64,000 nt of DNA. Origin: Rhododendron vialii. Its lineage: Eukaryota; Streptophyta; Magnoliopsida; Ericales; Ericaceae. This document shows positions 44,572 to 56,548 of the stretch, piece by piece. The position numbers and the translations under genes were made by a program. The stretch lies in NCBI RefSeq assembly GCF_030253575.1, contig NC_080564.1:7608501-7672500 (forward strand). Reading direction: 5' to 3'. The stretch's first letter is position 1; each line of letters opens with the position of its first letter. Under the pieces are notes generated by a model. The model was given only the letters and a program-made list of their open reading frames with translations. It made no database searches and was not told the origin of the DNA.

Positions 44572-44813
44572 CTCCGTTCCGCTAGGAAAAATAATGTCAT
44601 GTTTGAATGATATTTTGAAAATTTTTGAGTTTGATTTTTGAATAATGAGTGGAGAGAGAAGATAAGGTAATGATTAGAAATAGAGATAATGAATAGAGAG
44701 AAATAAGAATAATAATTAAAATAAGGAGAGAAATGAAATTAATGAGAAAATGACATATCTCATAAAGCAAAAAATAAGTACTTAAAAAGTAAGAGTCTTA
44801 GCTGAACAGGGCC
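44572..44813. mobile_element. MITE, CCGTTCCGCTA ends
   Basis: Left end CTCCGTTCCGCTAGGAAAAA; right end, reverse-complemented, GGCCCTGTTCAGCTAAGAC. It has AAGTACTTA near the right end, like the units at 21111 and 12266. 242 bp, non-coding. Confidence 0.45.
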
Positions 44814-45302
44814 ATGGGTTTCACATGAATATGTGATGAAAAAGGCTGTGTAATGGTGCCTCACGAGCACCTAACAATATTTCGATTGAACAAACTTTAG
44901 TACAATTTTACTCACATAATGCAGGAGCGTGTGCATGAGTGGAAATGCGTGGACATGGTTGAGTGAGAGCGCGAGCATAAAAGCCATCTAAAAAACATCA
45001 CAAGCTAAGAAAATTCATGAGAGCATAAACTAAGGATTGAAAATGGAAGCGAAAAATCCTACAGAGAAATTATGTGACCTAAGATACACGGTACACCACA
45101 ACCTAATTATATCATGTGTTTGCTAAATATCTTCCGGATTGTATCGGCCGAAAATAGTAACACCTCCCTCTCCCTGTCCATATTATATCCGGCTTCTAAA
45201 TTATGAACATGTATCATTTCCCTTTAATTTATATTCATATGCTCATATTCACCTTAAAACAAAATTAAGTATATGTACATATTCCCTCTATAAAATTAAT
45301 CA

Positions 45303-45522
45303 GTCCCGTTCGTTTTGGGATTTTGAATTTATAGGTAATGAGAGTAGAAAGAAATAGAGTAATGAGAATTGAGTTTTGTTCACCCTCCTTCCTATTGGTG
45401 CACTTGAGTAATAATTGAAAATAGAGGTAATGATTAAAAAAAAAATAGAGGAAAAAATGAGAATAATAATTGAAGAGAAATAAAATAATGATTAAAATTC
45501 AAAATCCAAAAACGAACGGGGT
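45303..45522. mobile_element. MITE with ~28-bp inverted ends
   Basis: CCCGTTCGTTTTGGGATTTT on the left and CCCGTTCGTTTTTGGATTTT (reverse-complemented) on the right differ by one base over 20 and continue as GAATTT. The interior is AT-rich with GTAATGA/AATAATGA words. No unambiguous target duplication. Confidence 0.7.
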
Positions 45523-45554
45523 CTCTACTAGGTTGAGTTTCTGTGGGTTTTTTG

Positions 45555-45690
45555 AGCTTTTTTTTTTATTTTGTCCGTGTTTGAATTTTTTTCTAATTTT
45601 TAGTTTTGCGTCAATTTTTTTGACTTTTTAATTTATCTTAAAATAAAGAAGCGTAAAAAAAATTTAAATAAGAACGAAATGTGAACTTGC
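45555..45690. repeat. Fold-back family fragment
   Basis: Contains TTTTGTCCGTGTTTGAATTT and TTAGTTTTGCGTCAATTTTT, the arm wording of the 26519-26848 family, followed by a short mirrored part (AAATTTAAATAAGAACGAAA). Internally shortened copy. Confidence 0.55.
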
Positions 45691-45700
45691 AAAAAAGGTT

Positions 45701-45817
45701 TGACTCTACGGGGCCTTTCACTCTACCTCTCAGCTCCACTCTCTCTCCCCCATCGACCAGAGAGGCAAGAGACCCAAAACTTTGCCATTGCTCTTTCTCT
45801 ATATCACCGATTTCGCC

Positions 45818-45852
<35 letters not shown>

Positions 45853-47260
45853 CACACACACTTACCCTCTCTCTGATTGCTACTGATTCCGGCGAGGGTT
45901 TGCTTCTATTTTTTGGGCGAAATTCAGGTAGCTTCCGATCTCCATTTTCCGGTAGATTTCAGTTGAGAGTGATGAGGTGTTAAGGATGAGTATAGTCATC
46001 CTTGGTTCCACATATGAAACCAAGTATGGAACTTTGCCATTTTCAACCCTTTCTCCATCACCATTGGAGCCCCTAGTTGTAAAATTGGTGCCATCATATG
46101 GGCATAGAACCAATTATACAACCGATTGTAGTTGCTCTAATCGCGTGATGCTACTGTTTCCCTGTTAGATTCGAATATGTCTCTCTCCCTCTCTCTCCTT
46201 CTTCTTCCCTCTCCTTGTTGTTTTTCTTATGAGAAATTGAGATTCTTAAACAGAATATGTTACTATAGGGTGTAGTGAAAAACCACAACTTCAGGTGTGA
46301 TCCATTCAAGATTCAACTCAGAAGAAGGAATATTATACATTAATGGGCTTTTCTTTTTAGCGACCTGAACTGGTGGCTCTCCAGGCTTCTGTCCGGGCCG
46401 GGCCTGGTATATCCTTGTTATATTCTCGACTCTCTGGGTGGCGAATCATTACATTTGTTATTTCGAGCAAAATTCACTGTACCCTTTGGGAAATTTGCCT
46501 TGGAACATCCCCAATTTTAAAGTGGAAATTAGTATAGTCCTGCCGTATGTGAAAATTGATGATTTAGTTGATTTTCGCATAATCTGGTCCGAACACCACT
46601 GTTGTACCGAAAAAAGAAGAAGACAATTTGACCTTAGCTGGGTGCAACGATAGTCAACTGGGCTAGTGCCTTATTGGTTTTCCCTTTACTTATCTCAACT
46701 AAACTGAAACCTTTATATGATCCTCCGGATCAACACAGTAAGTCCACACCACTCAACCACCATCCTGATTATAGCACGACTGATTATAGCTTAACTCTTT
46801 TCGACCATCATCATTATCATAGCCAGCAGCACCATCGTTTGCATAGCTGGCAACTATATGCGAAAAACCATTCTCAGGAAATGGTTTATCGTGGGAAGCA
46901 TATTCCATCAAAACAAATGGAGCATAATCTATCTCTACTTTGGCCCAAAATAAAAGAGAATCAACTTATGGTGGAAATAACATTATGACATGTTGTTCCT
47001 TAGCTAAACATATCTATGTCATACTCCCGATAAATTGTTGATTCTTTGATTGGCAAATCATGGCTTCAATCTTCTTTCAACCCCATAAAAGTCCCCACGT
47101 CTTTTTATCCTCCTTCAGGCATTTACCAGTTATGCACTTAAGTTTTGCTATCTTGTTCACATTCCGTTTTATTCAAATGATTATTTTACACTAGTCTGTT
47201 TGTGGCTTATGTACACATTTGGTGGTGGTGGTGTTTTGAAGACCACTCAATACTCAAGAG
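45701..47260 (+). promoter_or_regulatory. 5'UTR exon and long 5'UTR intron of the UPF0548 gene
   Basis: A pyrimidine-rich leader with a CT tract (45821-45849) and CA repeats ends at GGGCGAAATTCAG|GTAGCTTCC (donor at 45929). Coding starts only at 47261, so a 5'UTR intron of roughly 1.3 kb is inferred. A 104-codon open frame at 46674-46988 (His-, Ser- and Gln-rich) lies inside and is unexplained. Confidence 0.4.
45821..45849. repeat. (CT)n microsatellite in 5' leader
   Basis: CT tract followed by CACACACACA in the presumed 5'UTR of the UPF0548 gene. Confidence 0.9.
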
Positions 47261-48356
47261 ATGGTTTTCTTGTGCTGGACTCGCCCATCTTCTCAAGAAC
47301 AGAAGGCTTGCATTATAAAGTAAAAACAACACACTTCAGCTGTAATTTTCCTACTTTTGTCCGGGAAATTAAACCCATTGCAGCATGCATGTGTGATTTG
47401 GCTATCGTACTAATGGCTAATGCATGACCAGGTCTGGGGACTTTAACTATGACTCTAAACACAGAGGAGCTAGTGCGAAGTCTGCATCTTCACTTCAACA
47501 AGATATGGAGCTCTCAAAAAATGGTTTCTCACTCAATCATGCACGCATTTTGGTGGGTTCAGGGCTTGAGACATATGAAAAGGGAAAAACTGCTCTTCAA
47601 ACATGGAGGTGTGTGCAGACCTATGCACTTAGCTGCATTCTTCTAGTTCAAGAATGAGACAGGTTTTAATCAACATCTTAATCCACTATGTAGGCATTTC
47701 GGATTAGAGTGGGCATTTGTCGATCCCAAGACTCCAATTCAAAGTGGGGTGAAATTCTGTGCTTGTGTAAAAGAATTTTTCCCCTGGCTCATGATGCCTC
47801 TTCAGGTGGTGTATGTTAATGAGGAAAAGAAAACTAAAAAGGCTGGTGCCTCTTTTGGTTTTGGAAGTGGCACCCTTCAAGGACACTTATTGGTGAGTTA
47901 TTCTGGGCTAGTTGTAATTGCATTTTCATGCTGGGATACTTCATCTTTTGCATCCGTAGAACAAAGCGTCTCATGAACCCATTTCCATTTTGACATTGTT
48001 TTGGTCATATTGTTTCGAAACTTGAAGTAAATTTTTCCAAAGGTGCATGAAATCTAACTTCCCTCCTTTGTTCTGTTTTTGATCTAATTCTGGATGGTAT
48101 GTAGAGATTTTCTGAGCTGGTTAAAGCCAAATCCGAACGCTAACATCACACCCGTTTCTGCTGATAACAGGGTGGGGAAGAACGCTTCTCGATTGAGCTT
48201 GATGAGAACAACCAAGTCTGGTATGAAGTACTCTCCTTCTCAAAGCCGGCTCACTTTCTCTCTCTCATTGGGTACCCATATGTACATCTTAGGCAAAAGT
48301 ATTTTGCTCACCAATCTACTGAAGCAATCAAGAAACATTTGTCTCCTGTATCTTAG
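47261..48356 (+). CDS. UPF0548 / DUF1990 family protein, At2g17695 type
   Basis: Four coding exons (47261-47319, 47432-47608, 47694-47892, 48171-48356) give 206 residues, the usual family length. The short first exon MVFLCWTRPSSQEQKACIIK is easy to miss but splices in phase onto SGDFNYDSKHRG. Then come NHARILVGSGLETYEKGK, HFGLEWAFVDPKTPIQSGVK, PWLMMPLQVVYVNEE, FGFGSGTLQGHLL and GGEERFSIELDENNQVWYEV, then FSKPAHFLSLIGYPYVHLRQ. These are the DUF1990 signature blocks, complete and without interruption. No signal peptide or membrane span. The biochemical role is unknown; the fold is predicted in the SRPBCC-like class by family knowledge only. The gene is convergent with the AVT6 gene. Confidence 0.92.
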
Positions 48357-50084
48357 TAACCAACCTCATTGTATATTTGCATATGAAAGTTCTGGCGTTG
48401 CAAAAGCCTCTCTTTCTTTACATGATACCCTGAACTAGAACTGGCAAACAGTTTATGAAATATTACTCTGTTATTAGAAAGCACATTTTATTCAATGGGT
48501 GCATTTTGATTGATTCTGCAATTCATGATACTGAGGGTTGAGAGTCGCGAGAGTCAACTAATCTTGGTTGTTAACTTTTGTCTGCACTAATGAATTTTTG
48601 ACCTGCAGAAAGGGAAGGGAGTAAATGCTCTCTTCTAAAACCCTTGACGCCCACTTTTCCTATCTTTCCCTCTCGCGAGCTTCCTTTCAAAGTGGACATG
48701 CTTCCCTTAATCGAGAGAGTTTCCACCTTCCGGTGTTGTCTCCTCATTACGCACTCATTTTGTCGTTTGAACCTTTCCTCATATCTAAGCTTTTTGGCCT
48801 GAAGTATTGATTCCTCCAATCCTTTTACTTGGTAGTTCTTTAAGATCGTTTCAGGTGGAAAATCTCACATAGCGGTAGGATCACATCGTGGTTGGATTAA
48901 CAAGAGACATTGCTGTTCCACCAGTTTTTTCTCTCTTCATTTTGCAGGTTGCACAAGATTTTGTGATTGTGCACTCGATCTCTTCCCGTTCAACTGCTGT
49001 GAAATGAAAACTTATATCTTCCAACCAGTTATTTACTTTTTGGCTGGTCAAACTCCCAATTGCTTCAAGCCGTTTGATGTATGTGAATCTTATATACATA
49101 GTGCGGTATCCACGCATATACAAAAACTTCAAACACGTGTTCCCGTAGTGCAGTTTAGTGCAGGGGTGCAGTACTCCAAGCGTCCATCTCGGCTATCAAT
49201 GATTTAGATTTTATCTCGGTAGTGGACGGCTTGGATCTGCAGGAGCTGAGATGGAATCTGAACCGTTAACTGTTGAGTTGGGCAGCTGCATTACACTCCT
49301 GTAGTGCACGCCTGCCCTAACGGTGACCCCAAGTTCCCAGGGGTGGGAATTCTAATCATGGTGCAAGTTGAACACCAGCCGTTAAGGTAGTTGTCGATTC
49401 ACATTCAATCGGAGATTCAAATCATGCCTGCATAATTACCAAAGTGTGTCATAATTTGCCAAAAATTAGAGCCTTTGGAGCTTAATTCAGAGCCAACTCA
49501 TCTTGTTATCAAGTCGCAACACTAAAACAAATTGTAATCGAGTTTTGAAGCAAGGAAATTCATGGAAAAATCGCGAAGAAGATATTTAAAGTGGCTATAT
49601 GAATGGAAAGATGACTTCTAATCAGCGAAACGGAAAAGTAAAGGGCTGAATTAGTATATTACCTCCAATTTATAAGGGTAACTTAAGTAAAGCGATTTGG
49701 TCGATTGGCAGGTGAGGTAAACCTCCCGTCGCACCAGAACAGAAAGTATGAAAGATAGAATTCAGAACAGGTAATTTTCTCCATGAAAACTAGATATACA
49801 CTGGCATTTCGTAACTTGATTTAAGTCCATACAAACATCAATCATTTACATTTACACAATAATACACTAATGCACAAAGAGAGATGTATCCAGAACTGAT
49901 ATACACCCCAGTTTACACTTCTACCAAAAGAACTCAACTTAAACTATTGAGCAGAATGTTCGTCTTATTGATACCAAATCCGATAGACTTTTCACCAATG
50001 TGTTCCAAAGGGATTCGACCTTTTATTGGTGCCTCATGAGAAGAGATAAAACAGTCGCTCATTGACTGCTGTTAACGAGCTAGT
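48357..50084. other. Convergent intergenic region UPF0548 / AVT6
   Basis: Holds the 3'UTRs of both genes and one inverted-repeat element (49147-49322). The rest, including 48600-49100 (CT-rich) and 49330-49900, shows no gene or repeat boundary that I can define. Confidence 0.4.
49147..49322. repeat. MITE-like inverted repeat
   Basis: GTAGTGCAGTTTAGTGCAGG on the left and CACTACAGGAGTGTAATGCA (reverse-complemented) on the right are related. Inner CCATCTCGGCTATCAATG and GAGCTGAGATGG also pair in part. Arms are imperfect; family unknown. Confidence 0.4.
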
Positions 50085-53000
50085 TCATTCACTAGGTGAA
50101 GTGTTTTTCTTGAACAAGGCATAGGCATCACTGTATATAGCCACCACGTTTGAAAACACAGCAAGGACAATCATGACGATGCATAAGATCTTGTCCTTCT
50201 TTGTTGCAATGTTGTGCCGATCCCTGAAACCACCAAATCCAACATTGAAATACTATTAGGGTGACGCATGTTGATAATTTAGCAACTAAAACATTTTGGA
50301 CAGTATCAAAACAGTTAACTACGTTGAATCAATAAATGAAGGCCAATTCAGATTATAACAAAATTCACCTTCGCAAGACGTTAACTTAAACTGGAAAAAT
50401 GAGATCATTTCACTCCCAAAGACTTGAACAAAGCTTAGATTGCGTTAGAACAATCCTTTTCCATGTCAACGTTAACATCAGACATAACAGCTCATCAATT
50501 ATGCATGTGATTCTAATGCATACAAACAACAAGCCCAACACCTTCGATCCAAATTTGGCCAATTTGTGATTAACGTGCATGGTGAAGTCTCCCACTTTTT
50601 AGATTGCTCTATTGAAGATAACCGCTTTTATAGTACAATATTGCGTAACTATGAACATGGAGGAGTAGTCACACCATTTCTTCCTTTCCTTTTAAGGAGA
50701 AATTTAGAAAGCGTAGTCACTGAATTAAAAAGTCCCCTACATCTACTAACGAAATCTGTAGCAGTAGGGATGGATCAGAATAAGGGCTGAGTGCGAAACC
50801 TATAATATTTCATTCTTTCCATAGTATGGGAACGAAATATAAGCTATCCGTCACGTCAAAGAGAAGGGTCACTTGCTCCACTAGTGGCCTTTGTCTTCCT
50901 TTAAGTCCAGCGAAGGGGTAGTAGCTCATTTTCCTATCGCATTATGTCACCTATCGATAAATCATTCACCTTGCAAAACTTGAAAGGGATAAACTTTAAC
51001 AACTAGAACCTCAAGCTCAATAATAGGTTTTCTTGGGATTAGATTCTCCACATTTCAAGCTCAAAAAACAATCCCTAAAAACACACTTCTAGCTTATTCT
51101 AGCACAAAAAAAAAAAATGTACCTGAGAGTAATGGCAGCAGGAAATATGAAGCCAATGCAAACTGCAGCAGTTGCCCCAGTGAATTGGAAAGCATCCCAA
51201 ATGCTGGGAATGAAGTTCGCACCCAAAAAGATGAGACCAATTAGTCCACAGCTAATCAACGCAAACCTCAAGTTGTCAGATGCCAGAGGCCTTGCGTGTG
51301 GAAACAAGAGGCCATCCATGTTTAACCGTAACGGATAAAAAACAATGGGAAAGACAAGCATGAGGTGGGCCGCATAGCTAACACGCACAACATCATTAAG
51401 CAGAGAACCGTATGGAATGCCTAGGTCAGCATCAAAGTTGGCCAGCACATCGTCAAGAGTTGCGTCACCAAAGAGTAGGAACCCAAACAGGCTTGTCATT
51501 ACGTACACACTTGAGCAGAGAGCAAGAGAGGATTGCACAACCGCTTTTATCTTTGTGTTGTCTTCAAGTTCATTGTCTATTGAGTGAACTGCAAAAAATT
51601 TCATGGTCCAAGAAAAGTTAGCCAGCCATTTACGCATATCCAACTAGAATGTCAAACTTAATCTTTGGGGTTTAGAATAAATTGCTGGAGTGGAGCTGTG
51701 CCTCAATCCAGTTGCAACATAAAGAGATAAAGTACATTGTTCAGTGAAAAAACTAACTAAATTTTGCAAGATTTGAGTGAACTCCACAGAGTTCATTTGC
51801 CGTATTCCATTCAGACATTACCAAATAATCTCTGTACTTGCCGTCTTACCTAGTTACAGTTATAATTGCATAGCAACCTAGAGGTCAAACGGAAAACTTC
51901 AATTAACCAATCAAATGAGCCAGATATAAGGCTTCATGAGCGCGGAGGAACGGGCTTTCCAAAAAGCCAGCCTGGGCCGGGATCAGAATAGACTGAAGGG
52001 GACGGACCTAATGTTTTTTTTTTGACATGACTGACCTAATGTTGTGTTGGCACTAGTTCGTTTTATTGCTTTCCCGCCTAGTTCCTTTAATTCCAGTACC
52101 ATACATAAAATAAGTGTATCTTCAACTAGCCATCAGAACAAGTATATGCATATTTAGGAAGTGAGAGACAGCTAAAAGTAACTGAACTGATTAAGGTTGG
52201 TCAGCCAGAGCATACCCGAAGCGTCACCTCATAAAAATGAACTAAATTCAGGGAATTTTACATACTGGCTTTTCAACAGGTCAAGTTCAAAAAGTTTATG
52301 GTTTTAACATCAAACTACGAAAAGACAATATTCTAGGGATAGATGGGATACATTAACAAAAAAATCAGTCTGCATACCGTTGTAGTGGCAAATATATGCC
52401 GTGACAAGAACAGGTACTACAGTGAAGAGATCCAAGAATGACGTCACATTGGTAACATCAGGAAGTAACCTAGGCATCGAAATGCTTCCATTTATCAACT
52501 TCATAACAGTGATTCCAACAGTAATAACAAGAAACACAACCGCCAGGGCAACTGATAAGGCAGATGTAAATTTCAACGAATCTGCAACCACATGAAAAGG
52601 CACCTATGAGGACTGCATCATAGAGGCAAACAAATAATAGGTGAAAGTGAAGTGAAATTCGCCAACAACGTTATTCAGGAAATGAACAACCCAATCATAA
52701 GAATAGAGGTACAGTCCACCAAGAATGCACATCGGCAGAGCAGGAGCTTAAGTACAGACAGATATAAATATCTCTAGATGGACAAGAACAAAATATTAAA
52801 GACTGACCCTTTTTGCGCCATTTCAAAATTATGCAAGTACATCAACCACAGACTCTCAAGAATTGTATTCAATCATTAAGATTCCTGCAGTTTAAACTCT
52901 TTCCGCGATAAGCGAATCAGGCTATTAACCAGACTTCAATGCACAAAATCAATTATCATAAACAATTATGAAACTACAAGATATTTCTTGAAAGCAGCTA

Positions 53001-53937
53001 CATATAAAAACAGTTCATCTTGACTCTTTGACAATACGCGATCCAACTAGATTTCAACTTGTGGCGGTTTATTGGGAATAAGAAACGTGTAAGTAAATGA
53101 GACAGCACCACATGAATCTCTTTCCTCTAGGCACGAACTCACCAATCAGCAGTAATCATTGCCCACTCAAAGAAAATGACTAACCTATACGCTTTAAGCA
53201 TGCCAACGGAGCAAATACGGCAAGGGTCGTGACCAGAAGTACAAAGGTACGACTATTCCACCAATACACTCCAAACCACCCTTCTAACACACCAGCATGG
53301 TGAATTCCACTTGAAGTTGTTCCAGAAAGCACGTCACCTGTAATTAAGGAAAAACCCAATAAACTACGCGAATTTCACAATAATGAGAATACCCACAAGT
53401 CACATCCAATTTACGGTTTAACTATAAGTTGATAAACCTCATCAAGCAGCCATTTCACTTCCTATGAAAACACATCGGAATGAAAAATACTAGGAATTGA
53501 GAATAGGTACCTATAATAATCATGTACACTATAAGCACACCAACGTTGTTGACAAGAACACAAATTTGCAGCGCCATCCTCCCAAACTTTCCGAAGGCAT
53601 CCCCCATAACACCTCCGTAAGAAGAAGATTTCCCCACCCTGCTGAATCTAAGCAACATCTCAATCGAAGCTTCTGTGAGGAAAGCCATAAAGATGATCAT
53701 AGCAATCCCAAGAACGAGACCCAAAACTTTCATAGTCGCGGGCAAGGCCATGATTCCGGCACCCACAATGGTAGTAGACAAATTAAACACTGCCCCGGTA
53801 AAGGAAGCCCCATCAAACTCGTCAAATCCAGTATCTTCCTCTTGCTTTGTGGGCAACAGAGGCACTTTCTCATCGACAACTTGTTTGCTCTTTCGCGATT
53901 TCTTCTCTTTCGTCGGCTTAAGGCTTCCAATCGTCAT
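50085..53937 (-). CDS. AVT6: AVT6-type vacuolar amino-acid transporter
   Basis: Five coding exons on the minus strand (53937-53511, 53337-53185, 52581-52378, 51588-51123, 50223-50085) give 462 residues, all GT-AG and in phase. A charged cytosolic N-terminus (MTIGSLKPTKEKKSRKSKQV) leads to FNLSTTIVGAGIMALPATMK, the conserved first-helix motif of the AAAP family. Blocks such as SYGGVMGDAFGK, VYMIIIGDVLSG, GIHHAGVLEGWFG, FTVVPVLVTAYICHYNVHSI, PIVFYPLRLNMDGLLFP and GANFIPSIWDAFQFTGATAA give about eleven membrane helices and match AVT6A/AVT6B (At3g30390, At5g38820). AVT6 proteins are known to export amino acids, notably acidic ones, from the vacuole. The frame could be read upstream of 53937 but no ATG is there, so MTIGS is the start. 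Which AVT6 paralogue it is remains open. Confidence 0.93.
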
Positions 53938-54780
53938 TCTCAAAAGAATTACCTCCCCAAGTAGAAAAACACAGGAACTATACGCGAAACAGCTCAAACT
54001 TCTAGGATTTTATCCTCAAGAAATCTGTAACAAATAAAGGGGAAAAGAAACCTTAAGCTTTTGCTACTAAACATCCAATTTGCAGTGAAACATTTTACAC
54101 TAGTGGAGCGCAAACAGGTAAATTCAAAGATGCAACTAATACAGATGATTATTTGGGATCAATCAAATTAAAAGATAAAACATATTCAAAGACCCAAACA
54201 GTCAAAACCAATTAGAAATTTAGAATGATAAAGAGTCACACAAATAGATAACTTACAAAACCCAGATCCTAATCGCCTCCAAAAGAGCAATTGAATCCCT
54301 CAATAGAACCAATTGATAGCCAGAATCAAAGCAAAAAAAGGGTTTTCAAGAATAACCCAAAAGCCCAAAACTTCGTAAAAAAAACTCGGGGGAAAGGTCT
54401 AAGAAAGCTATGAGAATATATAGATCTACCTGAACAAGTTCGAATTATAGTAAAAAATCGATCAATTCAGGGAAATTGGAGCAGAAACTAATGAGAGGAC
54501 ACAAGAAATTCAGGACCTACAAAATGGAGCCACCGGAATTTAGCTAGAAAGAATCCAAAGGGGGTAAATAGTGTCAAGCCCTATGAATCAGAAGCCCGGG
54601 CCACACGAATTGGGAGATTCTGGTTTTTGCGAATTATGAATGTTTGCCCCCTATAAATAAATGAAGAAGGGTACAGGTACAATCAGAAGCCTTGACGTAT
54701 CGTTTAAAAGTCTAATACTATTTGCATACGTACATGTTTTTTTCTTCTTCAAGTATACGGATTGACTGGGAGAAACAATA
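53938..54780 (-). promoter_or_regulatory. 5'UTR and proximal promoter of AVT6 gene
   Basis: AT-rich leader upstream of the start, with a possible non-coding exon at 54480-54580 (purine-rich). No strong repeat. A 5'UTR intron is common in this family but I cannot fix its ends. Confidence 0.35.
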
Positions 54781-54894
54781 ATGGAGAAAGATTCACGCTC
54801 GACGACGGAGACCCCTGGGTTTGGGGGGGAAATTGACGTGCTTCTGACGTCGTCGACGCTGTGAATCGAAGAATGAATTAGGGGTTTCTCTGTC

Positions 54895-54902
<8 letters not shown>

Positions 54903-54925
<23 letters not shown>
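54903..54925. repeat. (CT)n microsatellite upstream of AVT6
   Basis: CT tract followed by CGATCGATCGAT, about 970 bp upstream of the AVT6 ATG. Confidence 0.9.
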
Positions 54926-55099
54926 GATCGATCGATTTTTAAAGTTGAAGGAGAACATACCAATAACGTTCTCCTCCGTTTTATTGGTTTGTCGTAACAG
55001 GTGGTGACAAACTTATAATCCTGCCGTCCTGGACCCCTGGTTGTGATACCGTTGGCATTTTGGTGGGAAACAATGCGCTCCAGCACATTAGGGGCTTGT

Positions 55100-55325
55100 T
55101 TTGTTAGAGCATCTCCTGTAAGCCTTTGTTTGGAACTAACAAAAAAGTGAGAGAAAAGAAAGGAAAGTTAGAAAATTTTCCCTCCAAATGTTTGGATTGG
55201 AGAGAAAGAGGAGAGAAAATAAAAAGAATTTAAGTTTTGCGAATAGTAAAATTTTTCTTTCATTTTTCTCTTATTTTCTTTTCCTTCACTTTCCATCACT
55301 TTCTCTAAGTTCGCCTAAGAGCCTC
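55100..55325. repeat. Imperfect inverted repeat, purine/pyrimidine arms
   Basis: The left half is purine-rich (GAGAGAAAAGAAAGGAAAG) and the right half pyrimidine-rich (CTCTTATTTTCTTTTCCTTC). It begins GCCTTTGTTTGGAACTAA and ends near CTAAGTTCGCCTAAGAG. Probably a MITE. Confidence 0.4.
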
Positions 55326-55515
55326 ATTTGGTATGAAGTAATTCAATAAGAAAATTTAAATCCAAGCACAAATGTGAGTAAAAACTTCGGTAACGGCATA
55401 GATGTAAATTGGAGAGAGAGAAAATAGCCTTCAAAGATGGTAGTAAAAATTTTGAATCTTCCTTGATTTGATTAGAAATTTGAGTAAAACATAATTTGAT
55501 ATGGGTTCGAGTCAA
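55320..55515. repeat. Dispersed repeat related to 12520-12811
   Basis: CATTTGGTATGAAGTAATTC at the left and AACATAATTTGATATGGG at the right resemble inverted ends. The interior shares 'ggcatagatgtaaattgga' and 'gaaatttgagtaaaac' with the copy at 12520-12811. Confidence 0.45.
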
Positions 55516-56344
55516 GGTCTAGAGTGAGACTTGGGGAGCTCTAGTAATCCTATACCGCTTTGAATAGAATCGAGATGCTCTTGATAAGTCTGCATACCGC
55601 TTGTCCAACCTCAATAACGACGAGCTTATAATTAGCTAAAAATGACAATTTGGCATATACAATACGCTTAGTCGCAGTAATGAATCTCATCAGTAAAATG
55701 AGTCCTTTCAAAAGTCCATCTATTCCTAATATTCAGTTTTAATCAGCATCTATTCCTAATATTCAGTTTTAATCAGATTTTGGTTCTGTGTTTAAAAGAA
55801 CGTGAGGTACTGAGGTCCATAGATGGTCTTTAGTTCACAGTTTGCTTTTGCACTCAAAATTGACCAAGTTTCTTAGGAATTGAGAAGCCAGCTGCACCCG
55901 GTGCACCAATTATTTTTTTAGCCATGTCAAGCCTATTTCGACGATCATATCCGCTAACTCATTTATCTTAAAAAACGTGGATTTGATCGAGTGTGTTGAA
56001 TTCATTTTCTTTATACAAAATTTGCTCTAATCAGGTATTGATTAGTATTTGATCAACATAATTATTATTTTGGTCGATGTTCGTGACGAGCTCTACCAAA
56101 TAAACAGTTTTATGAACCTGAAAAATTAGGAATTAGCTTATTTGCTTGTTGATAACAAAACGAATGCTCAACTATTTTGCGTGTACGTGTATCTATCAAT
56201 GAGCAAATAGGACAATGAGCTATATATGAACCAAGCAGGCCCTAAGGCTAACGATGCGTTTCTCTTTAAAGTTTCTCCGAGTTGTAATTGTCAGTGTAAA
56301 AAAAAATAGTAATTATAGTTGTAATTGTCAATGATATTCTAAAT

Positions 56345-56548
56345 TAATCCCCACAGGCCAGGTTGGTTTGGTGGTCAAGATATGGTACTTAGGAATTTGC
56401 TTCCTCTTAAGATTTTTCAAGTTCGAAATATCCTAGGTGCTTTCCGCCTCTTTAGGGCTACTAGAGATTTGCTCGATCATTAATTTTAGGATCCTGAGAT
56501 TAGTTCAGGTATACGCAAGCTGACTTAGACACCTATTTATAAAAAAAA
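56345..56548 (+). mobile_element. tRNA-derived SINE with 15-bp target duplication
   Basis: GGTTTGGTGGTCAAG (A box) and CAAGTTCGAAATATCC (B box), ending GACACCTATTTATAAAAAA. Flanks AATGATATTCTAAAT (56330-56344) and AATGATATTCTAGAT (56549-56563) differ at one base. Its end resembles the SINE in the BIM intron (GACAC...TTATAAAAAA), so the two may be related. Confidence 0.8.

Larger units (their letters stand above)
43925..45700. promoter_or_regulatory. Shared upstream region of BLOS2 and the UPF0548 gene
   Basis: Divergent genes share this 1.8 kb. It is mostly filled by three MITE-like units (44048-44501, 44572-44813, 45303-45522) and a fold-back fragment (45555-45690), leaving little unique promoter DNA. 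Only the first ~120 bp upstream of BLOS2 and the segment 44814-45302 are not obviously repeats. Confidence 0.4.

Noticed and set aside
54793-55086. 97-codon Arg/Glu-rich frame on - strand
   Set aside because: Arises from translation of the CT tract; low complexity.
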